Of a DNA stretch of 64,000 nt, positions 17,593 through 25,007 are shown piece by piece (position 1 is the first letter of the stretch; each line of letters opens with the position of its first letter). Origin of the DNA: Paenibacillus agricola. Lineage in GTDB: Bacteria > Bacillota > Bacilli > Paenibacillales > NBRC-103111. The position numbers and the translations under genes were made by a program. Below the pieces are notes generated by a model. The model had not been told where the DNA came from. It was given only the letters and a program-made list of their open reading frames with translations, and ran no database searches. The DNA is taken from NCBI RefSeq assembly GCF_011440305.1, contig NZ_JAAOIW010000004.1, positions 620,001-684,000 of the forward strand. The letters are read 5' to 3'.

Positions 17593-18744
17593 TCACTTAG
17601 GTATCGTTCCTTCAATGCCTTTAACAAACCAATTGATACTCAGGATATCTTTGTCTTCAAGCACCTTGCCTTCAGCTACCTTAATGGCGCCCGATGCATC
17701 CGTAATGGGTCCTTTGAATACATTAAGCTCGCCGCTCACAACCTTAACCTTAGCCGCTTCAACCAGCTTTTTGACGTCCTCTGGAACATTTTTGCCTAAT
17801 GGAGAGATGTCGACGATACCGTCTTTCATGCTTCCCCAATATTGCTCCGATTTCCAAGTTCCATTCATCACATCTTTGACAACCTTGGTGTAATAAGGTC
17901 CCCATTTCCACACGGCAGATGTGATATAAGCTTCTGGAGCGAAACGCGTCATATCCGAGTCATTGCCGATTCCAAAAGCACCACGTTCTTGTGCAGCTTG
18001 AATGCTGGCTGGTGAATCCTGGTAGGCAGCGATCACGTCCGCACCTTTATCCAATAAGCTGACAGCCGCTTGGCGCTCAGTAGCCGGGTCATACCAAGTG
18101 TTGCTCCAAACTACGTTAAGCTTAACATCCGGGTTAACGCTTTGTGCGCCTAGTGTAAAGGCATTAATATTATAAATAACTTCGGGAATTGGAAAGGCGC
18201 CAACGTAACCGATTAAATTTTTCTTAGTCATTTTACCAGCGGCAATACCAGCTAAATAGCTAGCTTGGTAATTACGTCCGAAATAAGTGCCCATATTGTC
18301 TGCTGTTTTAAATCCAGAAGCATGCATGAATATGACCTTCGGATATTTCTTAGCCACATTTAAGGTGTAATCCATATAACCAAAGCTTGTAGTAAAAATG
18401 AGGTCATGATTTTGTGCCAGCTCCGTAATGATACGCTCGGCATCTGCGCTTTCAGGTACATTCTCTACAAAATCCGCTTTAATCCCCAATTCCTTCTCCA
18501 TATATTTCCTGCCTTGGTCATGCTCATAAGTGTAGCCGCCATCACCTGGAGGGCCGATGTATACAAAGGCAACACGGGGAGCTTTTATCTCGGTAGGCTT
18601 CGCTGCTGCATTAGCAGGCTTTGGCTCTGCCGGTGTAGGTGCTGCTGCCGGCTTTGCATTTTCTTGGGAGCAACCAACCAGACCAATCAACATCGCTAAC
18701 ATCAAAATTAGAGTTGTCGACCACATGCGTTTTGTAAATTTCAT
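17593..18744 (-). CDS. BMP-family substrate-binding lipoprotein (nucleoside/purine)
   Basis: 383-residue lipoprotein of the Bmp/PnrA family. A signal peptide ends in the lipobox LVGC with acylated Cys25, followed by an Ala/Pro-rich linker to about residue 55. The mature domain shows PRVAFVYIGPPGDGGYTYEHDQG (split: VAFVYIGP, GDGGYTYEHDQG), typical for this family, and the DSDMTRFAPE segment. It should hold the substrate outside the membrane for the importer encoded next. B. subtilis NupN (YufN) in the equivalent system binds guanosine. A GGAGGGG site lies seven bases before the ATG, and a good promoter is visible upstream, so the importer and enzyme genes probably start transcription here. Confidence 0.9.
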   Translation of the reverse strand: MKFTKRMWSTTLILMLAMLIGLVGCSQENAKPAAAPTPAEPKPANAAAKPTEIKAPRVAFVYIGPPGDGGYTYEHDQGRKYMEKELGIKADFVENVPESADAERIITELAQNHDLIFTTSFGYMDYTLNVAKKYPKVIFMHASGFKTADNMGTYFGRNYQASYLAGIAAGKMTKKNLIGYVGAFPIPEVIYNINAFTLGAQSVNPDVKLNVVWSNTWYDPATERQAAVSLLDKGADVIAAYQDSPASIQAAQERGAFGIGNDSDMTRFAPEAYITSAVWKWGPYYTKVVKDVMNGTWKSEQYWGSMKDGIVDISPLGKNVPEDVKKLVEAAKVKVVSGELNVFKGPITDASGAIKVAEGKVLEDKDILSINWFVKGIEGTIPK

Positions 18745-18821
18745 TGAGCTTCCCCTCCACTTTTCTTTTTATCTAATCTACAATTCACCAAGCGAAGAAA
18801 TATGAACTCTGATGTATTTAA

Positions 18822-18850
18822 ACTATAATCGAATGTTATTTATACGTCAA
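18822..18850 (-). promoter_or_regulatory. Sigma-A-type promoter for the importer-puc enzyme operon
   Basis: On the minus strand TTGACG (18845-18850), a 17-base spacer and TATAGT (18822-18827) lie about 75 bases before the lipoprotein start, in an AT-rich 255-base interval after pucB. This would drive genes down to 2435. Confidence 0.65.
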
Positions 18851-18986
18851 TTAAATTAACATATATTTGTTTTATTTAATAAAAACTCAAACCATTTTTG
18901 TATTTCATGCATGAATTTTAATGAATATTCGCAAAAACCATTAATATATAACATAAACATAACTCTATACTAACATAAAAATAATG

Positions 18987-18999
18987 GATCTTTGGTTGT
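18987..18999 (+). promoter_or_regulatory. Possible PucR box
   Basis: GATCTTTGGTTGT matches 10 of 13 positions of the B. subtilis PucR box WWWCNTTGGTTAA as I recall it. It lies at the very end of pucB, roughly 135 bases upstream of the -35 of the importer promoter. One imperfect copy is weak evidence. Confidence 0.3.
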
Positions 19000-19626
19000 T
19001 TAACTAAGCTTTAAAATCGCTTCCACATCCTCAGGAGTGTCCAGATCAAGAAAACAACGTGCCTCTGCCTCTACGACTTTCCCCCTGAAGCCAGGCTTAA
19101 GCAATAATTTACGTGCACCCTCATCACCCTGCAGCTTCATCAAAGCATTAAACATCGATGCGGCTAATAGCACAGGAGGCTTGCCTATTCCGGCATCACC
19201 TGCAGCTACATAATCCAGCGCTCGATCGGCCTGATACTCAAAGATAAGCTGGTCCAGCAGCTCCGCACGGATAAATGGCTGGTCTGCCAGCATAACAAGC
19301 ACTGCATCGGGCTTGCTATGATGCAGTGCAGCAGACAATCCAGCGCGAAGTGAATGGGCCAAGCCAAGGTCTGCGTCCTTAGCTTCAATAAAGGAGCAAC
19401 GCTGCAAATAGACCGGCTCCTCGCTAGCGTTAAGCCAGCTCGGATAACCAGCTACACGGGATACTACAACAATTCGCTCTAGCTTCTCCACTTGTAGCGC
19501 CTGCTCAATCGCCAATCCACCCGTCACGCCTCTGCTGCCGAGGGGAATGGTTAGCTTCGGCCTCCCCATTCGCCGACTTGCGCCTGCCGCCAAATAAATC
19601 CCCGTTACTTTTGGAATCTGGATCAT
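19000..19626 (-). CDS. pucB: MobA-like nucleotidyltransferase for xanthine dehydrogenase cofactor
   Basis: About 208 residues of the MobA/MocA NTP-transferase fold, thought to attach CMP to molybdopterin or otherwise mature the xanthine dehydrogenase cofactor. Motifs are the nucleotide-binding IYLAAGASRRMGRPK near the start, VLVMLADQPFI in the middle and DLDTPEDVEAIL at the end. The ATG at 19626 lies seven bases after GGAGG; the GTG at 19629 is closer. It overlaps the pucA reading frame by about 120 bases, which is unusual. B. subtilis pucB has the same neighbours and role. Confidence 0.85.
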   Translation of the reverse strand: MIQIPKVTGIYLAAGASRRMGRPKLTIPLGSRGVTGGLAIEQALQVEKLERIVVVSRVAGYPSWLNASEEPVYLQRCSFIEAKDADLGLAHSLRAGLSAALHHSKPDAVLVMLADQPFIRAELLDQLIFEYQADRALDYVAAGDAGIGKPPVLLAASMFNALMKLQGDEGARKLLLKPGFRGKVVEAEARCFLDLDTPEDVEAILKLS

Positions 19627-20617
19627 CACTCTTCCTCCTACCTAAAGCAATCTCTGCCCCTCGCCGAACCGCAATCAATTCTGCAACTACACTGACGGCA
19701 ATCTCCATCGGCCCCTCTGCCTTGATCGCCAGGCCTACAGGCCATTTCAACCAAGCCGGCGGAGTTCGGCCTTCCAATAGTTGGTCAGCCCGGGCCTCAG
19801 AGCCCAGCAATCCTACATATCGTGGAGACAGCGGCCAAAGCGCAGCCAAATACTGGCGATCCTTCTGCAATTGGTGGCTCATCACAATCACATAATCACC
19901 GCTATGGACATCCAGCCGATCTATCGCTTCCTTCGGCGAACCAGCCACCATAGCACAGTCGCCAAATTGCGCCGTGCAGCAAAGCGATTCCCTCCAGTCG
20001 GATACGACAACGCGAAATCCAACTTTACCCGCCATTTCGGCGATCGGCTCGGCATCCGCTCCTGCTCCCAAAATAATTAATCGAGGCTTGGGCTCACAAA
20101 TAAACTCGAAGCTTTTTATGGCAGCCGCATCTGAATCACCCCGCTCATACTCAGGCTGTTGACTGCCACCTGATCCTTGTTGATCCGTTTTTTCACCAAT
20201 CTTATAGACCATATCGCCTGCCACTCCCCTAGTGCGGGTGAAAACCTTGCTATATCCGTTATTTAATAACAACAGCAGCTCCGCTAAAATTCGTTCTAAT
20301 TCTCCCGTGACTGGCTCCAAGAGCACATGTACACTTCCGCCGCAGCCTACCGCTTCGCCCCAGGCAAAATCATCCACATTGCGCATGTCATATTCCACCA
20401 TCTGTGAAGCCTTGGAGCTCAGCAGGCTATTGACCCGTTCTGTTAAATCCGTTTCCAAGCATCCAGGACTGATCCCGCCTATGCGTTGCCCAGACTCATA
20501 AATCAGCATCGATGCACCAATTTTACGGTAGGCATGCCCCTCAACAGCAACAACGGTAGCAAGCACCGCTTGCCCAGCCTGCTTACTCCAACGATCCAGC
20601 AATTCATGAAACTCCAT
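19505..20617 (-). CDS. pucA: XdhC/CoxI-family xanthine dehydrogenase maturation factor
   Basis: About 370 residues. The N-terminal XdhC/CoxI segment includes ATVVAVEGHAYRKIGASML and RIGGISPGCLETDL; the C-terminal Rossmann-like XdhC domain begins at PRLIILGAGADAEPIAEMA. In known systems XdhC binds molybdenum cofactor and inserts its sulfurated form into xanthine dehydrogenase. The ATG at 20617 after GGAGGTGGCAGC is preferred over 20635. The conserved domain ends around VAELIAVRRG; the last 45 or so residues are charged, low in complexity and encoded in the overlap with pucB, so this tail may be dispensable. pucR ends 71 bases before the preferred start. Confidence 0.87.
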   Translation of the reverse strand: MEFHELLDRWSKQAGQAVLATVVAVEGHAYRKIGASMLIYESGQRIGGISPGCLETDLTERVNSLLSSKASQMVEYDMRNVDDFAWGEAVGCGGSVHVLLEPVTGELERILAELLLLLNNGYSKVFTRTRGVAGDMVYKIGEKTDQQGSGGSQQPEYERGDSDAAAIKSFEFICEPKPRLIILGAGADAEPIAEMAGKVGFRVVVSDWRESLCCTAQFGDCAMVAGSPKEAIDRLDVHSGDYVIVMSHQLQKDRQYLAALWPLSPRYVGLLGSEARADQLLEGRTPPAWLKWPVGLAIKAEGPMEIAVSVVAELIAVRRGAEIALGRRKSDDPDSKSNGDLFGGRRKSANGEAEANHSPRQQRRDGWIGD

Positions 20618-20688
20618 GCTGCCACCTCCTGCCATTTATTTGGGATAAGCGAATAATTCAAAGTGCCAGCCCAGCATTGGACTGTTGC

Positions 20689-22281
20689 TTAATCGACGGT
20701 TTCTTTCTCACGCAGCAGCTTTCTGAACATAAAAGCGAGCTTAAGCCTTAATAAATCATCAACCTTTTTAAAATCGACACCAAGGATCTCGCCGATCTTT
20801 TCCATCCGGTAGGTCGCCGTATTACGGTGGATAAAAAGATGCTTGGCCGTCTCATTCATCTGTCCATCATGCTCGATAAAAGCCTCTAGCGTGCGCAACA
20901 TATCCCTCGCATAATCAGGCTCCTTCGCCAATAGCTCAGCCAATACCTCATTGCTGTACACTTTCATTTCATCATCCGGCACATGCTTGAATAAATAGGC
21001 CAATTCGATGTCACCAAATTGCACAATCTTTTCACCAACACCCAATCGTTCCGCCAGGCCAAATGCTTCCGTACATTCGGTATAGGCTTGCCGCAGCATA
21101 TCAGGCTTCAGCTTTTTATTGCTGATGGCAAGCCGAATGTGCTGGACAATTCCTTTATTGACTACACAAGCAAGCGACCGTTTTAATAAATCGGCAAGCA
21201 TGCCCGGATTAACAAATTCATCTGCGCAAAAAATCGAAAACACGCCATCTTCCAATATAAAATGGATAACCTGTGTACCACGGAAAACAGTATTATATTC
21301 AAATTCCTGTCGAATTTCTTTAAGCAACGCCTTTTGCTGCACAACCCCGGTGCCAGGCAAAATTTTCGTCCTGACACATTGAAAGGAGCCACGAAGCGCC
21401 AAAACACCAAGCTCCTCCGTATAATCAACCAGTATGCCCGCTTCGACATTACGGTTCAAATATCGGACAAATAAATCGCCCATATCCTTGTTCAACGATT
21501 TCTGTAGCACATCCTGGTAAATATAGCTCAGATGATAAGCCAAAATTTCTGCTGTCTGGTACAGCAATCCTTCTTCTTCCTTAACCTGCGCCACCTCAGA
21601 TGGATAAAATATGGCAAAACCAATGCACTCGCCCTTATGCTCAATCGGTATCCGCGAATGCCCGCCTTGCTCCGCCCAAATCCATTTACCTTCTTCACGC
21701 CATGGCCAGCCCTTTAGCAATTGTGCTTCAGCATAAGCTGTTGCATTATAAACCACATGGCCCCGTGAGCTAATAACAGCAAATGGCGTTTCGATAATGT
21801 CCAGCACCCGGTCGAAAAAGGTCGTATCCGACTTGGCTTTGAGCGCAAACTTCATCAGCCGTTTCTGTTTATCCAACAGTCGCTGCAAGGAATGAGTGCT
21901 TCGCTCCAATTCATCAAGAAACAATCCATTCATTTGATCAGAAAATGTAAATTGATAAGGAAGCTCGATCAACGGAAAATCCAAACGATTTGCTTCCTCT
22001 ATAATAGATTCCGGAATACTTGACCAGAACCGCCCCAGCTTAATTCCAAGGCCGGCCGCCTTCCTGCTATCCAGCTTTTGCAGCAGCTCAATCAACTCAT
22101 CGGGCTGGTCCTTCATTATATAAGCAGTCGTAAAAAGCATTTCTCCGGCTTTAATCCATTCCGTTATATCTGGAGCGTCCATCACATTCACTGATTTCAC
22201 GATCCGTGAGGCACCAGCTTTCCCGGCAATTAACCGTCCTTCAGAGAGCGGATAGATCAGAAGCGCCTGCTCAACTGTCAT
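20689..22281 (-). CDS. pucR: Purine catabolism transcriptional regulator
   Basis: About 530 residues of the PucR/CdaR family. The N-terminal PucR domain opens MTVEQALLIYPLSEGRLIAG, and the C-terminal helix-turn-helix is seen in HDGQMNETAKHLFIHRNTAT followed by YRMEKIGEILG. In B. subtilis PucR activates the puc genes when allantoin, allantoate or urate-derived compounds are present. The ORF can be extended to a TTG at 22353, but the domain begins at the ATG at 22281, where a GGAGGTGA lies 11 bases upstream (a long spacing, so the start is not certain). First gene of the minus-strand block; pucA and pucB follow closely and are probably on the same mRNA. Confidence 0.88.
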   Translation of the reverse strand: MTVEQALLIYPLSEGRLIAGKAGASRIVKSVNVMDAPDITEWIKAGEMLFTTAYIMKDQPDELIELLQKLDSRKAAGLGIKLGRFWSSIPESIIEEANRLDFPLIELPYQFTFSDQMNGLFLDELERSTHSLQRLLDKQKRLMKFALKAKSDTTFFDRVLDIIETPFAVISSRGHVVYNATAYAEAQLLKGWPWREEGKWIWAEQGGHSRIPIEHKGECIGFAIFYPSEVAQVKEEEGLLYQTAEILAYHLSYIYQDVLQKSLNKDMGDLFVRYLNRNVEAGILVDYTEELGVLALRGSFQCVRTKILPGTGVVQQKALLKEIRQEFEYNTVFRGTQVIHFILEDGVFSIFCADEFVNPGMLADLLKRSLACVVNKGIVQHIRLAISNKKLKPDMLRQAYTECTEAFGLAERLGVGEKIVQFGDIELAYLFKHVPDDEMKVYSNEVLAELLAKEPDYARDMLRTLEAFIEHDGQMNETAKHLFIHRNTATYRMEKIGEILGVDFKKVDDLLRLKLAFMFRKLLREKETVD

Positions 22282-22421
22282 GTACAGGGGAATCACCTCC
22301 GGAATATATGTCACTATACTTAACATTATATTCGCTTTAAGCAGAATGAACAATTCATTTTGCGTACTTATCTGTGGATAATTTATTACATCGTTAAGAT
22401 TTGAGGCGAAAACCTAACATG

Positions 22422-22480
22422 TAAAAAAATAAAAAAGCCCAATCATGACATGCTGACATTCAGCAATGCATGTTTGGGCT
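22422..22480 (-). terminator. Rho-independent terminator after SGNH hydrolase gene
   Basis: On the minus strand AGCCCAA pairs with TTGGGCT around a partly paired CATG-rich loop, followed by TTTTTTATTTTTTT. It isolates pucR from the upstream gene. Confidence 0.8.
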
Positions 22481-22511
22481 TCTATGGTACAGTTTGGCTC
22501 CATTCGTTTGT

Positions 22512-23165
22512 TTATTTATTCCAGTCAAAACCAGCCGCTTTTACAAAAGCACGGGCAATCGCCATATGTCCCACCAAATTCGGGTGTACGCGGTCCCAAG
22601 CTAATGTAGCTGGATAAATATGCTCAAGAATCGGTTGAAATGCAGCCTGGATATCGATAAAATAAGTTTGGTTCGCCTCTGCAATTTCTTTAACGACCTT
22701 TCCATAGGCATCCATGGTTTGGCGCATCGGATCATGTTCATTAGGCTCCAAATAAAAAGGCGTCATCAGAAATACCCCTTTTACCGAAGGCAAGGTAAGC
22801 TTCACCAATTCGTCCAAGGTTTGGCGGTATTCCTCAATATACACATGGGATTCAGGGATTGTTGGTTGGTCATATTGACGCCATACATCATTAATACCGA
22901 TCAGGATCGATACCCAGTCCGGCTGCAAGTCGGTAACGTCCGTTTGCCAGCGTTCCTTCAAATTGCGAACATTATTGCCGCTGGTGCCCATATTAATAAC
23001 GCGCAGCTTAAGCTCAGGGTATACCGTATGAAAAAGTGCATGAACTACAGAAACATAGCCTTTGCCCGTAGAATCGTTGCGCCCTTCCCCATGTGGACGC
23101 TTACGCTCCGTATCGGTGATGGAATCTCCAATCATAACTAGCTTTTCATTTTGGTTAAAAATCAT
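22512..23165 (-). CDS. SGNH/GDSL-family hydrolase (esterase)
   Basis: 217 residues with all four SGNH blocks: VMIGDSITD with nucleophile Ser15, INMGTSGNNVRNL (Gly and Asn of the oxyanion hole), ILIGINDVWRQ (Asn) and the DRVHPNLVGH Asp-His pair near the end. There is no signal peptide, so it should act inside the cell, for example on acetylated sugars. Related small SGNH enzymes are common in Paenibacillus sugar-degradation loci. It appears monocistronic, with a terminator downstream and a GGAAG ribosome site upstream. The substrate cannot be assigned. Confidence 0.85.
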   Translation of the reverse strand: MIFNQNEKLVMIGDSITDTERKRPHGEGRNDSTGKGYVSVVHALFHTVYPELKLRVINMGTSGNNVRNLKERWQTDVTDLQPDWVSILIGINDVWRQYDQPTIPESHVYIEEYRQTLDELVKLTLPSVKGVFLMTPFYLEPNEHDPMRQTMDAYGKVVKEIAEANQTYFIDIQAAFQPILEHIYPATLAWDRVHPNLVGHMAIARAFVKAAGFDWNK

Positions 23166-23246
23166 CTCATAACTTCCTTTTCTTCTTTAAATGTGGATTT
23201 CATTATGATTTTACCTGATAATAGCTTAAGCTGCACTAAAAATATC

Positions 23247-23846
23247 CTACTTACTGGAAAACGAGGAATCTGCTGCTGCCCGCTTGGAGGCAACTAATGA
23301 AGGTACATATTTGCGAAGCTTAAGAACAATGGCACTGGCCACTAAGGCTTTCAATAAATCAGGCAAAATAAAGGGATAAGCTGCCAGAGTAGCCGCTTTA
23401 GTAACGGACATCCCGGCTATGTAAGCAAACCAAGGCACTCCACCTGCATAAAGCAGCAGCGAACCAAATGCCTCCATAACCACAAACATTAACAAAAAGG
23501 CAATGATGCCTTGACCGCGGATCTTGCTGGAAAACCAGCCAATGGCAAAAGCAGCCAGCGGGAACATCCAAATAAATCCACCCGTTCTCCCCATAACAAG
23601 CGATATGCCTCCTTGTCCGTGCAGAAGCGGCAAGCCAATCGCTGTTAGTACAACAACAAGAAATATACTATAGAAGCCATAGCGTGCTCCAAGCAGACCG
23701 CCTGCCAGCATAATGGCAAAGCTTTCTAAAGTAAAGGGTACCGGATTAAAGCCTAATGAGATTTTGAGCATGCTAAATACGATAAACAATGCTGCGAATA
23801 GGGCGCTGTAAACAAGCCCTCTAACGTTCCATGCAGATGATTTCAT
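23247..23846 (-). CDS. bioY: Biotin ECF transporter S component
   Basis: 199 residues with six hydrophobic segments. Landmarks of BioY are SLGFNPVPFTLESFAIMLAG near residues 29-48 and the GGISLVMGRTGGFIW segment. It binds biotin in the membrane and works with an EcfA-EcfA'-EcfT energising module; a matching module is encoded divergently from 24045, strengthening the assignment. A GGAGGG site precedes the ATG at 23846. A BirA-like operator overlaps its promoter region, so biotin should repress it. Confidence 0.93.
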   Translation of the reverse strand: MKSSAWNVRGLVYSALFAALFIVFSMLKISLGFNPVPFTLESFAIMLAGGLLGARYGFYSIFLVVVLTAIGLPLLHGQGGISLVMGRTGGFIWMFPLAAFAIGWFSSKIRGQGIIAFLLMFVVMEAFGSLLLYAGGVPWFAYIAGMSVTKAATLAAYPFILPDLLKALVASAIVLKLRKYVPSLVASKRAAADSSFSSK

Positions 23847-23864
23847 TGATTTCCCTCCTTTTAT

Positions 23865-23898
23865 TTGTTAACTTATAAATACGATATTAAGTTGACAA
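23865..23898. promoter_or_regulatory. Candidate BirA operator between bioY and ecf genes
   Basis: Inverted repeat TTGTTAAC-N18-GTTGACAA (one mismatch between arms), extendable to TTGTTAACTT-N14-AAGTTGACAA. This is the pattern known for BirA/BioR-type sites of Gram-positive bacteria (TTGTTAAC/GTTAACAA half-sites). It lies 18 bases upstream of the bioY start and overlaps the weak bioY promoter (TTGTCA/TATAAG on the minus strand). Confidence 0.7.
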
Positions 23899-23935
23899 TT
23901 ACGAGTATAGCACAAAGCTTTTATATATTGGAAGA

Positions 23936-24004
23936 GACAAATTACAAGACAAACGGTAAGGCAACTGTAAGACAACTGTAAGACAACTGTAAGACAAACT
24001 GCAA
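23936..24004. repeat. Phased 11-12-bp tandem repeats upstream of ecf operon
   Basis: Six consecutive imperfect units with the pattern GACAACTGTAA (23936, 23948, 23960, 23971, 23982, 23993); three are exact or nearly so. The period is close to one helical turn, so the units face one side of the DNA. Located 40 bases before the ecf ATPase start. Confidence 0.8.
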
Positions 24005-24044
24005 AAGATACACTTCTATAATTTGAAAGTTAACAGGTGATCAG

Positions 24045-25007
24045 ATGACCTTACGAAATGATATCGTTCTTACTAATATTACATTGTACAGGAGTCAATC
24101 CGAGGATGCCGTGCCGGTTTTAAAGCATATGCACTTGCGGATTGCTGAAGGAGAATGGATTAGCGTTGTGGGTCCTAACGGAAGCGGCAAATCCTCATTT
24201 GCCCAATTCATTGCCGGTGTTATTGATAGGGCATCAGGTGAATTTCATAGAGGCTTTCTTCCTGAAATCATTCCTTATGTGATGCAGCAAAATGTTTTTT
24301 TCGGGGAGACCCCTTGGGAGGATATCGTCTTCCAGCTAGAGATGCGCTCCGAGGAGCCCCTTGCGATCCCAGCGATTGCCGAGCAGGCTTTGGCCGCTGT
24401 AGGCTTAGGAACCTTGATGCACCAACCGCTTGCGCAGCTTTCCGGAGGGCAGAAGCAGCTTGCAGCCATTGCTGGCTGTATCGCTGCCAAAGCGCCGCTG
24501 CTCCTATTTGATGAAGCGACCTCCATGCTGGATTCCTCTTCACGCAAGCTGGTGCTGGAAGCTGCTTTGGCGCTGCACCATCAAGGAACCTCCGTAATAT
24601 GGCTAACCCATCATATGGAAGAGTTGGTTGTTGGTGGCAGGGTTGTTGGCCTTGAGCAAGGCAACGTCATTTTTGACGGAACCCCTGCCAGCTTCTTCTA
24701 TGGTGACTACCTCCAAGGTGGCGGCGTTCTTGGCAGCGGCTCCTTTGGTGGCAGCTCCCTTCACGACGACTCCCAAGACGACACGCTAGGCGGCGGCTCC
24801 CTTCACGACGTCTCCCAAAACTGCACGCTTGGTGATGGCTCCCTTGACGGCGATCCTCAGGCATCCTTAAGCCCCTGCGAGCTTCTTGGGTTTAGCCCGC
24901 CATACCCGGTTCAGGTCGCACGCGAGCTGATTCGCCAAGGTGTCCCTTTACCGAGTCTTCCGCTAACCTCGGCACAATTGGCAGAGGCGGTGGCTGGAGA
25001 TGGCTAA
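24045..25007 (+). CDS. ECF transporter ATPase (EcfA-type), probable biotin uptake
   Basis: 320-residue ABC ATPase: Walker A GPNGSGKS (43-50), Q-loop VMQQNVFFG, signature LSGGQKQLA (132-140), Walker B LLLFDEATSMLD (153-163) and switch His189. This is the EcfA domain energising an S component, most likely the divergent BioY. Unusual feature: after the ATPase core, residues about 235-275 form a Gly/Ser/Asp-rich insertion with three imperfect 14-residue repeats, followed by a normal-looking C-terminal LTSAQLAEAV helix. An AGGTGATCAG site precedes the ATG. It overlaps the next gene by eight bases. Confidence 0.88.
   Translation: MTLRNDIVLTNITLYRSQSEDAVPVLKHMHLRIAEGEWISVVGPNGSGKSSFAQFIAGVIDRASGEFHRGFLPEIIPYVMQQNVFFGETPWEDIVFQLEMRSEEPLAIPAIAEQALAAVGLGTLMHQPLAQLSGGQKQLAAIAGCIAAKAPLLLFDEATSMLDSSSRKLVLEAALALHHQGTSVIWLTHHMEELVVGGRVVGLEQGNVIFDGTPASFFYGDYLQGGGVLGSGSFGGSSLHDDSQDDTLGGGSLHDVSQNCTLGDGSLDGDPQASLSPCELLGFSPPYPVQVARELIRQGVPLPSLPLTSAQLAEAVAGDG
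24747..24869 (+). repeat. Tandem repeat inside ECF ATPase gene
   Basis: Three imperfect 42-base units encode GGSSLHDDSQDDTL, GGGSLHDVSQNCTL and GDGSLDGDPQASL. Units 1 and 2 are closely similar at DNA level (GGCTCCCTTCACGACG core). The frame is kept, which suggests a tolerated expansion in a surface linker. Confidence 0.8.

Noticed and set aside
23936-24004. Possible CRISPR array
   Set aside because: Units of 11-12 bases without spacers and no cas genes; these are simple tandem repeats.
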